Shown: positions 28,036-36,129, counted from the stretch's first letter. The stretch is DNA of 64,000 nucleotides from Maricaulis sp963975345 (GCF_963975345.1 NZ_CAXBGE010000009.1:105755-169754), one strand, 5' to 3'. Notes: a model not told the origin generated them from the sequence alone. Numbers and translations are program-made.

Positions 28036-28106
28036 CGCGCAGCCTGTCCGGCCTGCCAGCAAAGGCGGCATCGTGCGAGCGCGTTAATTATACCTGTCCC
28101 CTTTAG
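28013..28106. repeat. Perfect 28-bp inverted repeat with 38-base spacer (REP/MITE-like)
   Basis: The left arm spans 28013-28040 and the right arm 28079-28106. The two are exact reverse complements over 28 bases. The core GGGACAGGTATAATTAACGC is more AT-rich than its surroundings. The element starts inside the preceding GNAT gene and ends before cobS. Its symmetry means a reading frame entering from either side ends with G-D-R-Y-N and TAA. Similar GGGACAGG-bearing palindromes are known near REP-associated transposases, from memory; no transposase is present here. A strong hairpin in RNA would also act as a partial terminator. Confidence 0.85.
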
Positions 28107-28216
28107 CCCCCCATCTCACACCCTCCCTTGCCGCGCGCGGCGGGCTGGGATAGTCCGGGGGCACGATCCCGTGCGCCTTTGCAGTCCAGACGTCCCCAAA
28201 CGAAAAGACCGGTTCC

Positions 28217-29206
28217 ATGAGCGATGAATTCCCCGTGCCTGCCCCTGATGCCATTGCCGATAGCAAGGCCCTGTTCGGCTTCGATGCCGGCTTTGACGTG
28301 CCGATGTTTTCGCAGCCCGACGCGCATACGCCGAAGATTGATCCGGACTATGTGTTCGATCCGGCGACGACGCGGGCGATCCTGGCAGGCTTTGCCTTCA
28401 ACCGGCGGGTGATGATCCAGGGCTATCACGGCACCGGCAAGTCGACCCATATCGAACAGGTCGCCGCGCGGCTCAACTGGCCGATGGTGCGGGTCAATCT
28501 CGACAGCCATATCTCGCGCATCGACATGGTCGGCAAGGACGCCATCGTGTTGAAGGACGGCAAGCAGGTCACCGAATTCCAGGAGGGCATCCTGCCCTGG
28601 GCGCTGCAGCGTCCGATCGCGCTATTGTTCGACGAATATGATGCCGGCCGTCCCGACGTGATGTTCGTGATCCAGCGCGTGCTCGAAGCCTCCGGTTCGC
28701 TCACCCTGCTCGACCAGACCAAGGTGATCCGGCCCAACCCGTCCTTCCGCCTGTTCTCGACCACCAATACGATCGGGCTCGGCGATACCACCGGCCTCTA
28801 TCACGGCACCCAGCAGATCAATCAGGGCCAGATGGACCGCTGGTCTATCGTCTCGACGCTGAACTATCTGCCGACCGCAACCGAGAACGCCATCGTGCTC
28901 GCCAAGATGAAGAATCTCGCCAAGACCGAGGCCGGCCGCAAACAGGTCGCCGACATGGTCAAGCTGGCCGATCTGACGCGCGAAGCTTTCGTCAATGGCG
29001 ACATCTCAACCGTGATGAGCCCGCGCACCGTGCTGACCTGGGCGGAGAACGACGCGATTTTCCACGATCTCGGCCACTCCTTCCGCCTGACCTTCCTCAA
29101 TAAATGCGACGAGCTGGAACGCCCGACGATTGCGGAAATGTATCAGCGCGTGTTCGGGACGGATCTGGCCGAAGCGCCGGTGAAGGCTGCGAGCGCAGTG
29201 GCCTAA
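28217..29206 (+). CDS. cobS: Cobaltochelatase AAA+ subunit CobS
   Basis: 329 residues. MoxR-like AAA+ ATPase with Walker A G-Y-H-G-T-G-K-S-T, Walker B L-L-F-D-E-Y-D-A-G-R-P-D and sensor S-T-T-N-T-I-G-L-G-D-T-T-G-L-Y-H-G-T. The N-terminus P-M-F-S-Q-P-D-A-H-T-P-K-I-D-P-D-Y is diagnostic of CobS. With CobT it powers CobN in cobalt insertion into hydrogenobyrinate diamide. Neither cobN nor other cobalamin genes are present here. CobT lies 5 kb downstream. The 3' end is duplicated imperfectly at 31712-31759. Confidence 0.95.
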   Translation: MSDEFPVPAPDAIADSKALFGFDAGFDVPMFSQPDAHTPKIDPDYVFDPATTRAILAGFAFNRRVMIQGYHGTGKSTHIEQVAARLNWPMVRVNLDSHISRIDMVGKDAIVLKDGKQVTEFQEGILPWALQRPIALLFDEYDAGRPDVMFVIQRVLEASGSLTLLDQTKVIRPNPSFRLFSTTNTIGLGDTTGLYHGTQQINQGQMDRWSIVSTLNYLPTATENAIVLAKMKNLAKTEAGRKQVADMVKLADLTREAFVNGDISTVMSPRTVLTWAENDAIFHDLGHSFRLTFLNKCDELERPTIAEMYQRVFGTDLAEAPVKAASAVA

Positions 29207-29364
29207 GGGCACCTGCCCGGCGCTTCCCGCTCTGACGGGGTGATGTCTTCACTTCGTCTGCGGTGACGCGCCGTTTGAGCCCCAGCGACGCGCCGGCTTC
29301 GCGCGCGCAGAATCAGCCATTTTCCAACCTCACAACAGCGTGATGATTCAGGTTCCGATTTGTC

Positions 29365-29395
29365 TTGCTCCTGTAGTTACTACAGGGCGTAGGTT
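29365..29395 (+). promoter_or_regulatory. MerR-family-type promoter of the mer operon (19-bp spacer with dyad)
   Basis: A -35-like TTGCTC (29365-29370) and a -10-like TAGGTT (29390-29395) are separated by 19 bases, longer than the standard 17. The spacer is centred on a perfect 7-3-7 dyad CCTGTAG-TTA-CTACAGG (29370-29386). An over-long spacer with a central dyad is the hallmark of promoters that a MerR-family activator untwists. It lies 30 bases before the merT start. The rest of the 218-base gap after cobS holds no gene, and no merR is found on either strand. Confidence 0.78.
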
Positions 29396-29424
29396 TAAAA
29401 AAACGGAGATGGACCTGAAAGCTG

Positions 29425-29811
29425 ATGGCTGAAATTGATCAAGACACATTGACGAAACCGGGCGACCGGCAATCCGGACGCCTGCTGGCAACCGGTGGTA
29501 TTCTCGGCGCCGTCCTGGCGTCGTCCTGCTGCATTCTGCCCCTTATCCTGGTGCTCACAGGTGTGAGCGGTGCCTGGATCGGATCGCTCACAGCGCTTGA
29601 ACCCTACAAGCCCTATTTCATCCTGGTCACCCTCGCGATGATCGGGGTCGGGTTCTGGCATGTTTACTTCAAACCCCAACCAGCCTGTGAACCGGGTTCG
29701 GCTTGCGCCCGGCCGGAATCCCGGCTGGTCACAAAAACCGCCCTATGGGCCGGACTGGCGATTGTCCTGCTAGCCGCGACCATCGATCTCTGGGCTCCGC
29801 TTTTTTACTAA
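29425..29811 (+). CDS. merT: Mercuric ion transporter MerT
   Basis: 128 residues with three membrane helices (about 22-45, 55-75, 100-122). Vicinal cysteines S-S-C-C-I-L-P lie in helix 1, and a second pair C-E-P-G-S-A-C sits in the cytoplasmic loop, as in MerT. It carries Hg(II) from MerP across the inner membrane to MerA. It is the first gene of a merT-merP-merA operon, directly downstream of a MerR-type promoter. The N-terminal tail is slightly longer than usual. Confidence 0.94.
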   Translation: MAEIDQDTLTKPGDRQSGRLLATGGILGAVLASSCCILPLILVLTGVSGAWIGSLTALEPYKPYFILVTLAMIGVGFWHVYFKPQPACEPGSACARPESRLVTKTALWAGLAIVLLAATIDLWAPLFY

Positions 29812-29839
29812 CAACCGAGTTTTCATCAGGAGAAAGACC

Positions 29840-30193
29840 ATGAATAACATCACGAAATCGATATTGGCAGCCAGCCTCGTCGCCGTCGCTGGATTCGGTC
29901 TTGCTGCGTATAATTCCGCGCCGGTCGAAGCCAATAGCGTGGCCGCCGCCGAGCAGACCCAAACCGCCACCTTCGCGATCGACGGCATGACCTGCGCGAT
30001 GTGTCCGATCACGGTGCGCACCGCGATGAGCCGTGTGGACGGTGTCGAGTCGGTCGATATCGACTTTGAGGCCAAGACCGCCACGGTGAATTTCAACCCG
30101 GCCGTCACGACGACCGACGCGATTGGTCAAGCCTCCAACGATGCCGGGTATCCGGCCCACGTTTCGGACACGCCAGGTGCCGATCACCCATAA
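29840..30193 (+). CDS. merP: Periplasmic mercury-binding protein MerP
   Basis: 117 residues. A signal peptide (about 1-25) is followed by a linker and one heavy-metal-associated domain with G-M-T-C-A-M-C-P-I-T-V as the Hg(II)-binding loop. Conserved V-D-G-V-E-S-V-D-I-D-F and the C-terminal N-D-A-G-Y-P-A pattern complete the fold. It captures Hg(II) in the periplasm and hands it to MerT. GGAG lies upstream of the ATG. It is 28 bases after merT. Confidence 0.93.
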   Translation: MNNITKSILAASLVAVAGFGLAAYNSAPVEANSVAAAEQTQTATFAIDGMTCAMCPITVRTAMSRVDGVESVDIDFEAKTATVNFNPAVTTTDAIGQASNDAGYPAHVSDTPGADHP

Positions 30194-30265
30194 GGGCCAG
30201 AAGACCCCTGAAGGCCAGAACACCAGGGCCTGCCCCAATTTGCCTGATAAACGGAGACAATCCCG

Positions 30266-31696
30266 ATGAAAGACAGCACCCGAAACGGCGCCAATGACGC
30301 ATTTGATATCCTGGTCTTAGGTGCCGGATCGGCCGGGTTTTCGGCCGCGATTACAGCGGCCGAAGGCGGTGCCCGCGTGGCGCTGATCGGACATGGTCTC
30401 ATCGGTGGAACCTGCGTCAATATTGGCTGTGTCCCGTCGAAAGCCCTGATCCGGGCGATGGAGGCCGTTCATAGCGGGCCCGCCGCCCGGCGTTTTTCCG
30501 GCATTTCCGTGACATCCCGTATCGATGACTGGACGGCCGTGCAGGCGCAGAAGGCACAGTTGGTGTCTGGCCTTCGAAACAAGAAATACGAAGCCCTGCT
30601 GCCCGAATATGATGGCCTGACCTATATCGAGGCTGCGGGCCCGGCCAAGCTTGTCGAGGGTGGGGTCGCATTTGATGGCCGCACCATCCGTGCCCCGAAA
30701 ACCATCATCACCACGGGTTCGTCTGCCGCCATGCCGCCCATCCCGGGCATCGAGTCGATCGAGAAACTCGACTCGACCAGCGCACTGGAACTGCAGGACC
30801 TGCCTGAATCGCTGCTGGTCATCGGCGGCGGCGTCATTGGATGCGAGCTGGGGCAGATGTTTGCTCGTGCCGGGGTCAAGGTCACGATTTGCTGTCGTAC
30901 CCAATTGCTGCCCGACGCCGGACCTGAAATCAGCGACGCGCTGAAAGCGTCCTTCGAAGCCGAAGGTCTGACGATCTGCTCCGGGATCAGCTATCAGAGC
31001 ATTGAGCAGACCGCAGCCGGCATTCAACTGCACTGCCAATCCGAAACAGAACGCCGCCTCATCACCGCCGAGCGTGTGCTCGTGGCAACCGGGCGCAGCC
31101 CCAATACCGCCGATCTCGATGCCGGTGCCGTCGGCGTCAAACTCGACGCACGCGGCGGCATAATCGTCGACGGACAGATGCGCACCAGCAATCCGTCCAT
31201 CTATGCGGCGGGCGATGTCACCGGACGCGACCAGTTTGTCTATATGGCCGCCTACGGTGCCAAGCTGGCGGCCAATCATGCAGCCGGCCGGCCGGTCGAC
31301 GCCTATGATAATAGCGCCATGCCCTGGGTGGTCTTCTCCGACCCGCAAGTTGCCGGGGTCGGACTGACGGCCGCAGCGGCCCGTGATGCCGGATATGACG
31401 TCATGGAATCGATCGCACCACTCAATCAACTGCCCCGCGCCCTGGCGGCGGCCGATACCCGCGGCCTGATCAAACTGATCGCCGACCGAAAGACCGACAA
31501 ACTGCTCGGCGCACAACTGATGGCGCCCGAAGGTGCCGACACGATCCAGACCATGGTGATGGCGCTCAAATTCGGCATGACCACCAAGCAGCTTGGAGCG
31601 ATGATCTTCCCCTATCTCACCACGGTGGAAGGTCTCAAACTCGCCGCGCAAGGCTTCAACAAGGATATCGCGAAACTCTCCTGTTGCGCTGGCTAA
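30266..31696 (+). CDS. merA: Mercuric reductase MerA (short form)
   Basis: 476 residues of the pyridine nucleotide-disulfide oxidoreductase family. FAD-binding G-A-G-S-A-G-F-S-A-A is near the start, the redox pair is in G-G-T-C-V-N-I-G-C-V-P-S-K, the NAD(P) site is G-G-G-V-I-G-C-E-L-G, and the C-terminal vicinal pair is K-L-S-C-C-A-G, which delivers Hg(II) in true MerA. The N-terminal NmerA heavy-metal domain is absent, so this is the short form. It reduces Hg(II) to volatile Hg(0) in the cytoplasm. It completes a merTPA operon. Confidence 0.95.
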   Translation: MKDSTRNGANDAFDILVLGAGSAGFSAAITAAEGGARVALIGHGLIGGTCVNIGCVPSKALIRAMEAVHSGPAARRFSGISVTSRIDDWTAVQAQKAQLVSGLRNKKYEALLPEYDGLTYIEAAGPAKLVEGGVAFDGRTIRAPKTIITTGSSAAMPPIPGIESIEKLDSTSALELQDLPESLLVIGGGVIGCELGQMFARAGVKVTICCRTQLLPDAGPEISDALKASFEAEGLTICSGISYQSIEQTAAGIQLHCQSETERRLITAERVLVATGRSPNTADLDAGAVGVKLDARGGIIVDGQMRTSNPSIYAAGDVTGRDQFVYMAAYGAKLAANHAAGRPVDAYDNSAMPWVVFSDPQVAGVGLTAAAARDAGYDVMESIAPLNQLPRALAAADTRGLIKLIADRKTDKLLGAQLMAPEGADTIQTMVMALKFGMTTKQLGAMIFPYLTTVEGLKLAAQGFNKDIAKLSCCAG

Positions 31697-31711
31697 CCCG
31701 GCGTGCAGCGG

Positions 31712-31787
31712 CGGGACGGACCTGGCGGAAGCGCCGCTGAAGCAAGCGAGCGCGGTGGCCCAGGCAGGAGCCACTCCGACCGCTTGA
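31712..31787 (+). pseudogene. Remnant copy of the cobS 3' end
   Basis: Bases 31712-31759 align with the cobS 3' end at 29155-29202 with 7 mismatches in 48 and no gap. In the same frame they read G-T-D-L-A-E-A-P-L-K-Q-A-S-A-V-A and continue to a TGA at 31785-31787, whereas the intact cobS ends G-T-D-L-A-E-A-P-V-K-A-A-S-A-V-A. There is no upstream coding sequence to go with it, because merA ends just before. It therefore looks like a displaced original 3' end, or the far boundary of an insertion. Confidence 0.78.
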
Positions 31788-31838
31788 CCCCCACGGCGCC
31801 AGCCCGGACTATGTCCGGGAAAATCTGGGGGAACGGGC

Positions 31839-32858
31839 ATGATCAAGACAATGGCATTATGTGCGCTGGCAACGACGAGCCTCGCGGCACCGGCACTGGC
31901 CTGCCAGCCACCACCACCGCGCGGTTTCGAACAAAACCTCGCCGCCTCGGCCGCGCCGCGCCTCTATGATTACCTGACCCGGTCAGCCTATGTGGAACTG
32001 GTCCGGCCCGTGGCATCGCGGCCGACCGAGCGATCGGGCATAGCCATGACGACCTACACAATGCAGGTCGATCAACGCCTGAAGGGCATGGGCGAGGACA
32101 GTTACGAGATCGGGGGTGCTGCGGGCGCGATCGCGGTCGAGCCGATCGAAGCGGACGGGACCGATTACGCCGCCGCCCACTCGCAAACCCTGTTCTGGGA
32201 CGAATTCCCTGTCGGCACGCCAAGCACCGGTTTTCTCGGCCTGCCGACCTGCGCCAATTCCATGGCGCTGATCCTGGAGCAGACCTATCTGGTTTTCCGC
32301 ACGGCCGAGGGCGGCGTCATCGCCATTGAACCTGTCGGGACCGAGGATCAATTGGTGCAGGGCGTACGCAATCTGATCGCCGAACCCGAAGCCAGGCGCC
32401 CGTGGGAAACCGGTTTGCGGGATTATCTCGTGCGTCACCGGCATCTGGACCGCGTCGAGATCACGCAATGCGGTGAGCGCTGGGACGAGATCGAAATCCG
32501 CAAGACCGGTGAGTATCAGCCCGGGCGCGGGCTGGTTGGCGAGCCGTCGGCCTGGGTCGAGGACGCTGGCGCGCGGCGCGGACTTACTTATGCGCGGGGC
32601 AGTGAGGAGCGCGGTGATTGCGAGGCCGGTCAGACCTTCCTCGTCACCCATGACCGCTACATCGCCAGCTATGGCGCCGGACGCATCCTCAGCTGGAATC
32701 TCGAGAGCTCATTTTTTGGTGCCTACCCAATTACCGAGGGGCAGGCCGATTTCACCACGACCTATTCGCAGATCGGCGTCACGGATGGCCGCGCTGTGGG
32801 TCTTGGCGAGCTTGAAAGCTGGTTCGCTGACGCACCCGCCATCCGCCCGGTCGATTAG
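31839..32858 (+). CDS. Exported protein of unknown function between mer and the toxin-antitoxin pair
   Basis: 339 residues with a signal peptide (1-20, ending A-L-A-C; the Cys could be a lipidation site but lacks a strong lipobox). The mature part contains several scattered cysteines, the segment L-P-T-C-A-N-S, and many short beta-like stretches; I recognise no family. It starts 52 bases after the cobS remnant and is followed by the convergent toxin gene. Codon use is like its neighbours. It may belong to the ancestral cobS-cobT interval rather than to the mer insertion. Confidence 0.75.
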   Translation: MIKTMALCALATTSLAAPALACQPPPPRGFEQNLAASAAPRLYDYLTRSAYVELVRPVASRPTERSGIAMTTYTMQVDQRLKGMGEDSYEIGGAAGAIAVEPIEADGTDYAAAHSQTLFWDEFPVGTPSTGFLGLPTCANSMALILEQTYLVFRTAEGGVIAIEPVGTEDQLVQGVRNLIAEPEARRPWETGLRDYLVRHRHLDRVEITQCGERWDEIEIRKTGEYQPGRGLVGEPSAWVEDAGARRGLTYARGSEERGDCEAGQTFLVTHDRYIASYGAGRILSWNLESSFFGAYPITEGQADFTTTYSQIGVTDGRAVGLGELESWFADAPAIRPVD

Positions 32859-33352
32859 CCGGGAGGCGGGGCCGCGATGCCGCTCAGCCCCAGCATCAGC
32901 ACCGCCGCATCCATCGGCGAAGGCACAAAACCATGCCGCCGGTAAAACCCGGCCGCCTCATCATCGACGGCATGGACCAAGAGCGCCCTGATGCCCGCGA
33001 TTTGAGACGCGCGCTGCGTGCGCAGCACCGCATCTTTCAGCAGGCCGCGACCGATGCCCTGTCCTTGCCAGCTTCGGTCCACAGCGAGCCGTGCCAGCAG
33101 CATCACCGGGATGGGTGTGGGCATATTGCGATGTAGTGGGCCCGGTGCGGCCAGGTGAGTCACCGCGCCAGTGGCGAGGCTATAATACCCAACCACTTGG
33201 CTGCCCTCGCAGACGACATAGGTGCGCGATGCGCCAGTGCTCTCGTTTTTCAGGGCGCGCTGCCGGAGCCAGGCATCCAGCGCCAGCTGGCCGCTATCGA
33301 ACGCTTCAACGCGATCCCCCGGCTTGAGCGGCTGCGGCGGGCGCAGGCTCAT
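32855..33352 (-). CDS. GNAT-type toxin (TacT/AtaT-like)
   Basis: 165 residues from the ATG at 33352. Y-Y-S-L-A-T-G-A-V at about 53-61 and L-L-A-R-L-A-V-D-R-S-W-Q-G-Q-G-I-G-R-G as the acetyl-CoA loop are characteristic of the toxin branch of GNAT proteins. These block translation by acetylating the amino group on charged tRNAs. The C-terminal H-A-V-D-D-E-A-A-G-F-Y-R-R-H-G-F is also typical. The start overlaps the antitoxin stop (ATGA). A tRNA target is family knowledge; which tRNA is unknown. Confidence 0.88.
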   Translation of the reverse strand: MSLRPPQPLKPGDRVEAFDSGQLALDAWLRQRALKNESTGASRTYVVCEGSQVVGYYSLATGAVTHLAAPGPLHRNMPTPIPVMLLARLAVDRSWQGQGIGRGLLKDAVLRTQRASQIAGIRALLVHAVDDEAAGFYRRHGFVPSPMDAAVLMLGLSGIAAPPPG

Positions 33353-33633
33353 TTTTCCCAAGGGGATTTCGAAGCCAGCAAGGCGTCGGCACCCTGCCCG
33401 ACCGGTGCGTCAAGCTGGTGCTCGAAAGCTGCAAACTCACTTTCGCTGAGCTGAAACAGCCGCCGGTCGAGCAGGACGTCAGTCGCGGCCTTGCGGGCGC
33501 TGTCGAGCATGAATTCGGTGCGCGACTGGCCTTGAGCTGCGGCGGCCCGGTCGATCAACGCTTTCTGGTCAGCCGGTATGCGCAGATTGATGACATCGCG
33601 GCCGGGCGGATTGGAGCGGGCGGTGCCGGACAT
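33349..33633 (-). CDS. DUF1778 (TacA-like) antitoxin
   Basis: 94 residues from the ATG at 33633; a GTG three codons upstream is also possible. The N-terminal ribbon-helix-helix segment V-I-N-L-R-I-P-A-D-Q-K-A-L-I-D-R-A-A is the DUF1778 signature; the C-terminal tail F-A-A-F-E-H-Q-L-D-A-P wraps the toxin in solved relatives. It neutralises the GNAT toxin and represses the shared promoter. It is the first gene of the pair, with translational coupling to the toxin. Confidence 0.9.
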   Translation of the reverse strand: MSGTARSNPPGRDVINLRIPADQKALIDRAAAAQGQSRTEFMLDSARKAATDVLLDRRLFQLSESEFAAFEHQLDAPVGQGADALLASKSPWEK

Positions 33634-33698
33634 GGGTTTCACTTCTTCATAACGGGGCTTGGCAGCAGGGCCACGACACTACCCCTCCACGACCACAA

Positions 33699-33708
33699 TG
33701 TATATACA
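33699..33708. promoter_or_regulatory. Palindrome upstream of the toxin-antitoxin operon
   Basis: The perfect palindrome TGTATATACA lies 66 bases upstream of the antitoxin start on the minus strand, in an otherwise GC-rich stretch. A ribbon-helix-helix antitoxin would be expected to bind a short dyad in its own promoter, so this is a candidate operator. No second copy is obvious within the 152-base gap. Confidence 0.45.
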
Positions 33709-33785
33709 GATATCAGGAATGGCGATGGACTGGTGTCTCGCATCCCCGAGCTCGCTGTACGAGACGATCTGGTTGCCCCGCTCCG

Positions 33786-34031
33786 CTAGCCATCGCTCCC
33801 CCCGGTGAGCGTCTCAAGCGCCAGCGCAACGCGACGCTCCAGCAGGGGCTTGTCTCCCTGCATGCCTTCACCCTCGGCATCGGCGATTTCAGTCGCGTCG
33901 AACGACCAACGACGCAGGATTTCGATCCTCTGCGCATCACTCAGTCCGGCCTGGGCGAGCACGTCTTCAGGGGTTTCGAAGGCCAGGGCCGGGTTGTCCA
34001 AGGCCTTGTTGTAATTGAATGGATCGCTCAT
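33786..34031 (-). CDS. Small conserved protein of unknown function
   Basis: 81 residues from the ATG at 34031, which has AAGGAG about seven bases upstream. A much longer open frame on this strand runs antisense through cobT and is not coding; only this 3' part is credible. The sequence M-S-D-P-F-N-Y-N-K-A-L-D-N-P and F-E-T-P-E-D-V-L, followed by I-E-I-L-R-R-W-S-F-D, looks like a small helical protein that I recall as widespread in alphaproteobacteria. The function is unknown. It is divergent from cobT. Confidence 0.78.
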   Translation of the reverse strand: MSDPFNYNKALDNPALAFETPEDVLAQAGLSDAQRIEILRRWSFDATEIADAEGEGMQGDKPLLERRVALALETLTGGSDG

Positions 34032-34202
34032 TTCAGGCTCCTTCGCCATAAGGCGGGTTACGAGGCGGGCACGTGCGTGCCGACCCAAGCCCGGTCCATC
34101 ATGAGACCACGCACCAGCCCGAACAGCAAACCGGGCGCAAAATGCCGCTCGCTGCCGCCAACAACACTCGCAATTTTCGTAAGACGAATTAGGTTGGGCA
34201 CC

Positions 34203-36116
34203 ATGAGTCAGCCGCCTCCCGATCCCGACGCCTTCCGGCGTGCGCTTGCCATCACGACGCGGGCGATTGCCGGCGACAAGGAGCTTGATGTCCGCTTCGG
34301 CGGCGAGATCGCCGGGCTCAATGGCGGGCGCATGGTATTGCCCAATCCGGGACCGCAGCCGACCACCAAGGCCGCCGCTGCCGTGCGCGGCCGCGCCGAT
34401 GCGCTGGCGCTGCGGATCGCCCATCATAATGAGGCGGCGCACGCGAAAGCCTTGCCGCCGGGAGCAACGGCCCGGGCGATTTTTCATGCGGCCGAACAGG
34501 CGCGCGTCGAGGGGCTGGGTGCGCGTGAGATGCGCGGCATGGCCGCCAATCTCGATGCGGCCCTGATTGACCGTTGCCGTCAGAAGGGCTGGCAAAACGT
34601 CACCGAACGCGAAATGGCGCCGATGGAAGAGGCGCTGGCGATGCTGGTGCGCGAACGCATTGGCGGTCATCCCGCCCCCGCCGAGGCCGCCGGCCTGATG
34701 ACGCTGTGGCGTGACCAATTGGAAGACAAGGCCGGCCGCTCGCTCGACGCGCTCGCGGTCAATGCCCGCGACCAGGCCGCCTTTGCCGACATGCTGCGCT
34801 CGGTGATCCGGGATCTCGACCTGTCCGACGAGCTCGGCGGCGATGCCGAAGACAGCGACAATCCCGACGACGAGGATGAAGGCGTCGACCGCGAACAAAA
34901 AACCGGTGAAGACCAAGACGAAGACGGACAGTCCGACGACAATCAGGACACACCCGATGCGGCCGGTTCCGCTGGCGATGACGACGAGAATAATGCCGAC
35001 AGCGACGACGCCGATACGCGCGTCGATTCGATGGATGACGAGGGCGCATCCCAAAAGGCGATGCGGCCCAACTGGCGCCCCGGCGATGATGGCGACGCCA
35101 AGACCTACAAGGTGTTCACGCGCGAATTCGATGAGGTCATCCACGCCGTCGACCTGTGCGACGCCGACGAATTGAACCGCTTGCGCAAATATCTCGATGG
35201 CACGCTGAAAGGTCTCGACCAAGTCGTCGGCCGCCTCGCCAACCGGCTGCAGCGCCGCTTGATGGCCAAACAGGAACGGGCCTGGAAATTCGATCTCGAG
35301 GAAGGCGTTCTCGACGGCGCGCGGCTGGCCCGCGTGATCGCGGATCCCACCTTGCCCCTGTCCTACAAGGCCGAAAGCGAGACGCAATTCCGCGATACCA
35401 TCGTCACCCTGCTGATCGACAATTCCGGATCAATGCGCGGTCGGCCGATCATGGTCGCGGCCGCTTGCGCCGATATTCTCGCGCGCACGCTGGAGCGGTG
35501 CGGCGTCAAAACCGAAGTGCTCGGCTTTACGACCAAGGCCTGGAAGGGCGGAAAGTCAAAGGAGAAATGGCTCGCCGAGGGCAAGCTGCCACAGCCGGGC
35601 CGGCTCAATGATCTGCGCCATATCATCTACAAGGCCGCCGACACGCCCTGGCGGCGTGCCCGGGTCAATCTGGGCTTGATGATGCGCGAAGGCCTGCTCA
35701 AGGAAAACATCGATGGCGAGGCCCTGCTCTGGGCCTGGAAACGCCTCGCTGCCCGCAGCGAGCAACGCCGCATTCTGATGGTGATCAGCGATGGCGCACC
35801 GGTTGATGACGGCACTCAGTCCGCCAATTCAGCCGGTTACCTCGAGCGACATCTGCGCGAGACGATTGCCCTGATCGAAGATCGCTCGGACGTACAATTG
35901 CTCGCCATCGGCATTGGCCATGACGTCACGCGCTGGTATCGTCAGGCCGTAACGATCAATGATGTCGACCAGCTCGGCGGCGCGATGACCGATCAACTCG
36001 CTGCTCTGTTCGACGAAGACGGGCCGACCAAGTCCAGTTATACCAACGGTCGTGCGGCCTCGCCGACATCGACCATGAAACGCGCTGACACTGCCGATAT
36101 GGGTGCAAGGCGCTAA
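34203..36116 (+). CDS. cobT: Cobaltochelatase subunit CobT
   Basis: 637 residues. The N-terminal domain (about 1-210) starts with F-R-R-A-L-A-I-T-T-R-A-I-A-G. A long acidic, low-complexity linker (about 215-285, almost only D, E, N, S) follows. The C-terminal von Willebrand A domain has the MIDAS motif L-L-I-D-N-S-G-S-M-R-G-R and M-V-I-S-D-G-A-P-V-D-D. This is the CobT architecture, partner of CobS in the chelatase motor. Start chosen at the ATG at 34203. The interval of 5 kb from cobS is unusual, since the two are normally close. Confidence 0.94.
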   Translation: MSQPPPDPDAFRRALAITTRAIAGDKELDVRFGGEIAGLNGGRMVLPNPGPQPTTKAAAAVRGRADALALRIAHHNEAAHAKALPPGATARAIFHAAEQARVEGLGAREMRGMAANLDAALIDRCRQKGWQNVTEREMAPMEEALAMLVRERIGGHPAPAEAAGLMTLWRDQLEDKAGRSLDALAVNARDQAAFADMLRSVIRDLDLSDELGGDAEDSDNPDDEDEGVDREQKTGEDQDEDGQSDDNQDTPDAAGSAGDDDENNADSDDADTRVDSMDDEGASQKAMRPNWRPGDDGDAKTYKVFTREFDEVIHAVDLCDADELNRLRKYLDGTLKGLDQVVGRLANRLQRRLMAKQERAWKFDLEEGVLDGARLARVIADPTLPLSYKAESETQFRDTIVTLLIDNSGSMRGRPIMVAAACADILARTLERCGVKTEVLGFTTKAWKGGKSKEKWLAEGKLPQPGRLNDLRHIIYKAADTPWRRARVNLGLMMREGLLKENIDGEALLWAWKRLAARSEQRRILMVISDGAPVDDGTQSANSAGYLERHLRETIALIEDRSDVQLLAIGIGHDVTRWYRQAVTINDVDQLGGAMTDQLAALFDEDGPTKSSYTNGRAASPTSTMKRADTADMGARR

Positions 36117-36129
36117 CGGGGATACCGCC

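Noticed and set aside
29207..29424. Possible merR in the gap upstream of merT
   Set aside because: No frame with a MerR helix-turn-helix on either strand; the gap is too short for one.
30317..31846. 509-codon antisense frame over merA
   Set aside because: Shadow of the merA coding frame, with no recognisable domain.
34032..35387. Upstream extension of the 81-residue protein antisense to cobT
   Set aside because: Only the part after the ATG at 34031 has a ribosome binding site; the rest mirrors the acidic linker of cobT.
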